Below are positions 17,039-17,507 of a stretch of DNA of 17,507 bases, in pieces. The translations under genes and the position numbers were made by a program. Under the pieces are notes generated by a model, which saw only the letters and a list, made by a program, of their open reading frames with translations, was not told the origin of the DNA and did not search any database. The DNA is taken from NCBI GenBank assembly GCA_016987375.1, contig PJRA01000196.1, positions 919,621 to 937,127 on the forward strand, given 5' to 3'. Within the stretch, counting starts at the first letter, position 1. Each line of letters begins with the position of its first letter. This DNA is from Brachionus koreanus (Eukaryota; Rotifera; Eurotatoria; Ploima; Brachionidae).

Positions 17039-17507
17039 GTATACAATAATGAGATATCTCCAAAAAAAAGGTTTAAGTCTCATATAGCGGTCAGAAAACC
17101 GCTTCTTAACATAAAATATAGACAAAAAAGATATAAGTGGTGTAAACAGAGACTTAATTGGACAGTTAGTGATTGGTCCAGAGTTATTTTCAATGACGAG
17201 TCCAATTTTGTAGTCTTTAATCGTAAATCAAGAGTAATAGTAAAAAGGTTTAAAAATGAAAAGTTTCACCCGAAGTTCTGTATACCAAGGTTACAAAACG
17301 GTGGAGGGTCAGCTGGTATCTGGGGATGCATTTCCTACAAAGATACTGGTATATGCAACAAAAATTTTTGGGGTTGTTTGAGTGAAAAAGTATACGAGGG
17401 CGGTTGGCAAGCCTCAACAGAGCAACAGCTGATTAACCGCATTAAATTAAAGTTGAAGGAATTTGACTTAAATTTTGTGAAATCCCTTATGACGGGGGTC
17501 AAAGCAA
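17036..17507 (+). pseudogene. Tc1-type transposase, 5'-truncated and internally deleted, runs off the window
   Basis: A single open frame from 17036 to the window end lacks a start codon. It reads HIAVRKPLLN, LNWTVSDWSRVIFNDESNF (first catalytic Asp codon at 17195-17197), FHPKFCIPRLQNGGGSAGIW and GCISYKDTG. At ~17357-17362 it jumps straight to NFWGCLSEKVYEGGW and TEQQLINRI...KSLMTGVK, the C-terminal end of Tc1 transposases (P.EN.WG.LK..V). The segment carrying the second Asp and third acidic residue of the DD34E triad is missing, as is the N-terminal helix-turn-helix DNA-binding region. It therefore cannot be active. The remaining frame has no stop, so the internal deletion may be fairly recent. 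Confidence 0.9.

Overview
The window looks like a stretch of an AT-rich invertebrate nuclear genome, crowded with dead transposons around one clearly intact host gene. Three things point to a eukaryote: short spliceosomal introns of about 45-80 nt with GT...AG ends, a seven-exon front-end fatty acid desaturase with an N-terminal cytochrome b5 domain, and eukaryotic mobile elements (Helitron, non-LTR retrotransposon, Tc1). The mix of very high A+T, tiny introns and this desaturase would suit a small invertebrate such as a monogonont rotifer. That is inference; nothing here fixes the species.

Layout from left to right. Positions 1-192 hold the end of a transposase-like reading frame. Positions 463-2561 carry the C-terminal half of a Helitron replicase/helicase (end of Rep plus a PIF1-type helicase), broken by stops and frameshifts. 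Copies of one ~31-bp minisatellite lie on both sides of it: a short degenerate patch at 352-447 and about 14 units at 2781-3222. Positions 3223-4020 contain a 45-bp duplication, a minus-strand ORF remnant with a long inverted repeat, and a 33-bp tandem repeat. Positions 4458-6650 carry the N-terminal half of a Helitron protein on the same strand, so the two halves sit in the wrong order and the HUH nuclease core is missing from both. Positions 6773-7747 hold an unrecognised multi-exon gene or decayed gene whose splice junctions are almost all phase 1.

Positions 7748-10433 are mostly AT-rich DNA without recognisable genes, apart from a GC-rich repeat island at 8340-8525 and a 50-codon ORF at 9871. 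The desaturase occupies 10434-12189 on the minus strand. It splices to a 468-residue protein with the haem-binding HPGG and all three histidine boxes, and I see no lesion in it.

The right-hand third is again transposon-rich. It holds a minus-strand non-LTR reverse transcriptase tail (13105-13535), a ~0.73-kb element with perfect 23-bp terminal inverted repeats and TA flanks (13943-14675), a 39-bp near-palindrome right beside it, a broken two-finger C2H2 reading frame (14742-15209), and a small two-exon gene for a 146-residue coiled-coil protein with a 14-residue repeat and a hydrophobic tail (15679-16166). At the right edge a second non-LTR reverse transcriptase tail (16631-17038) is joined directly to an internally deleted Tc1-type transposase (17036-17507, running off the window).

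The most unusual items are the permuted Helitron halves with a shared minisatellite, the all-phase-1 unknown gene, the small repeat protein, and the TIR element that contains no recognisable transposase.
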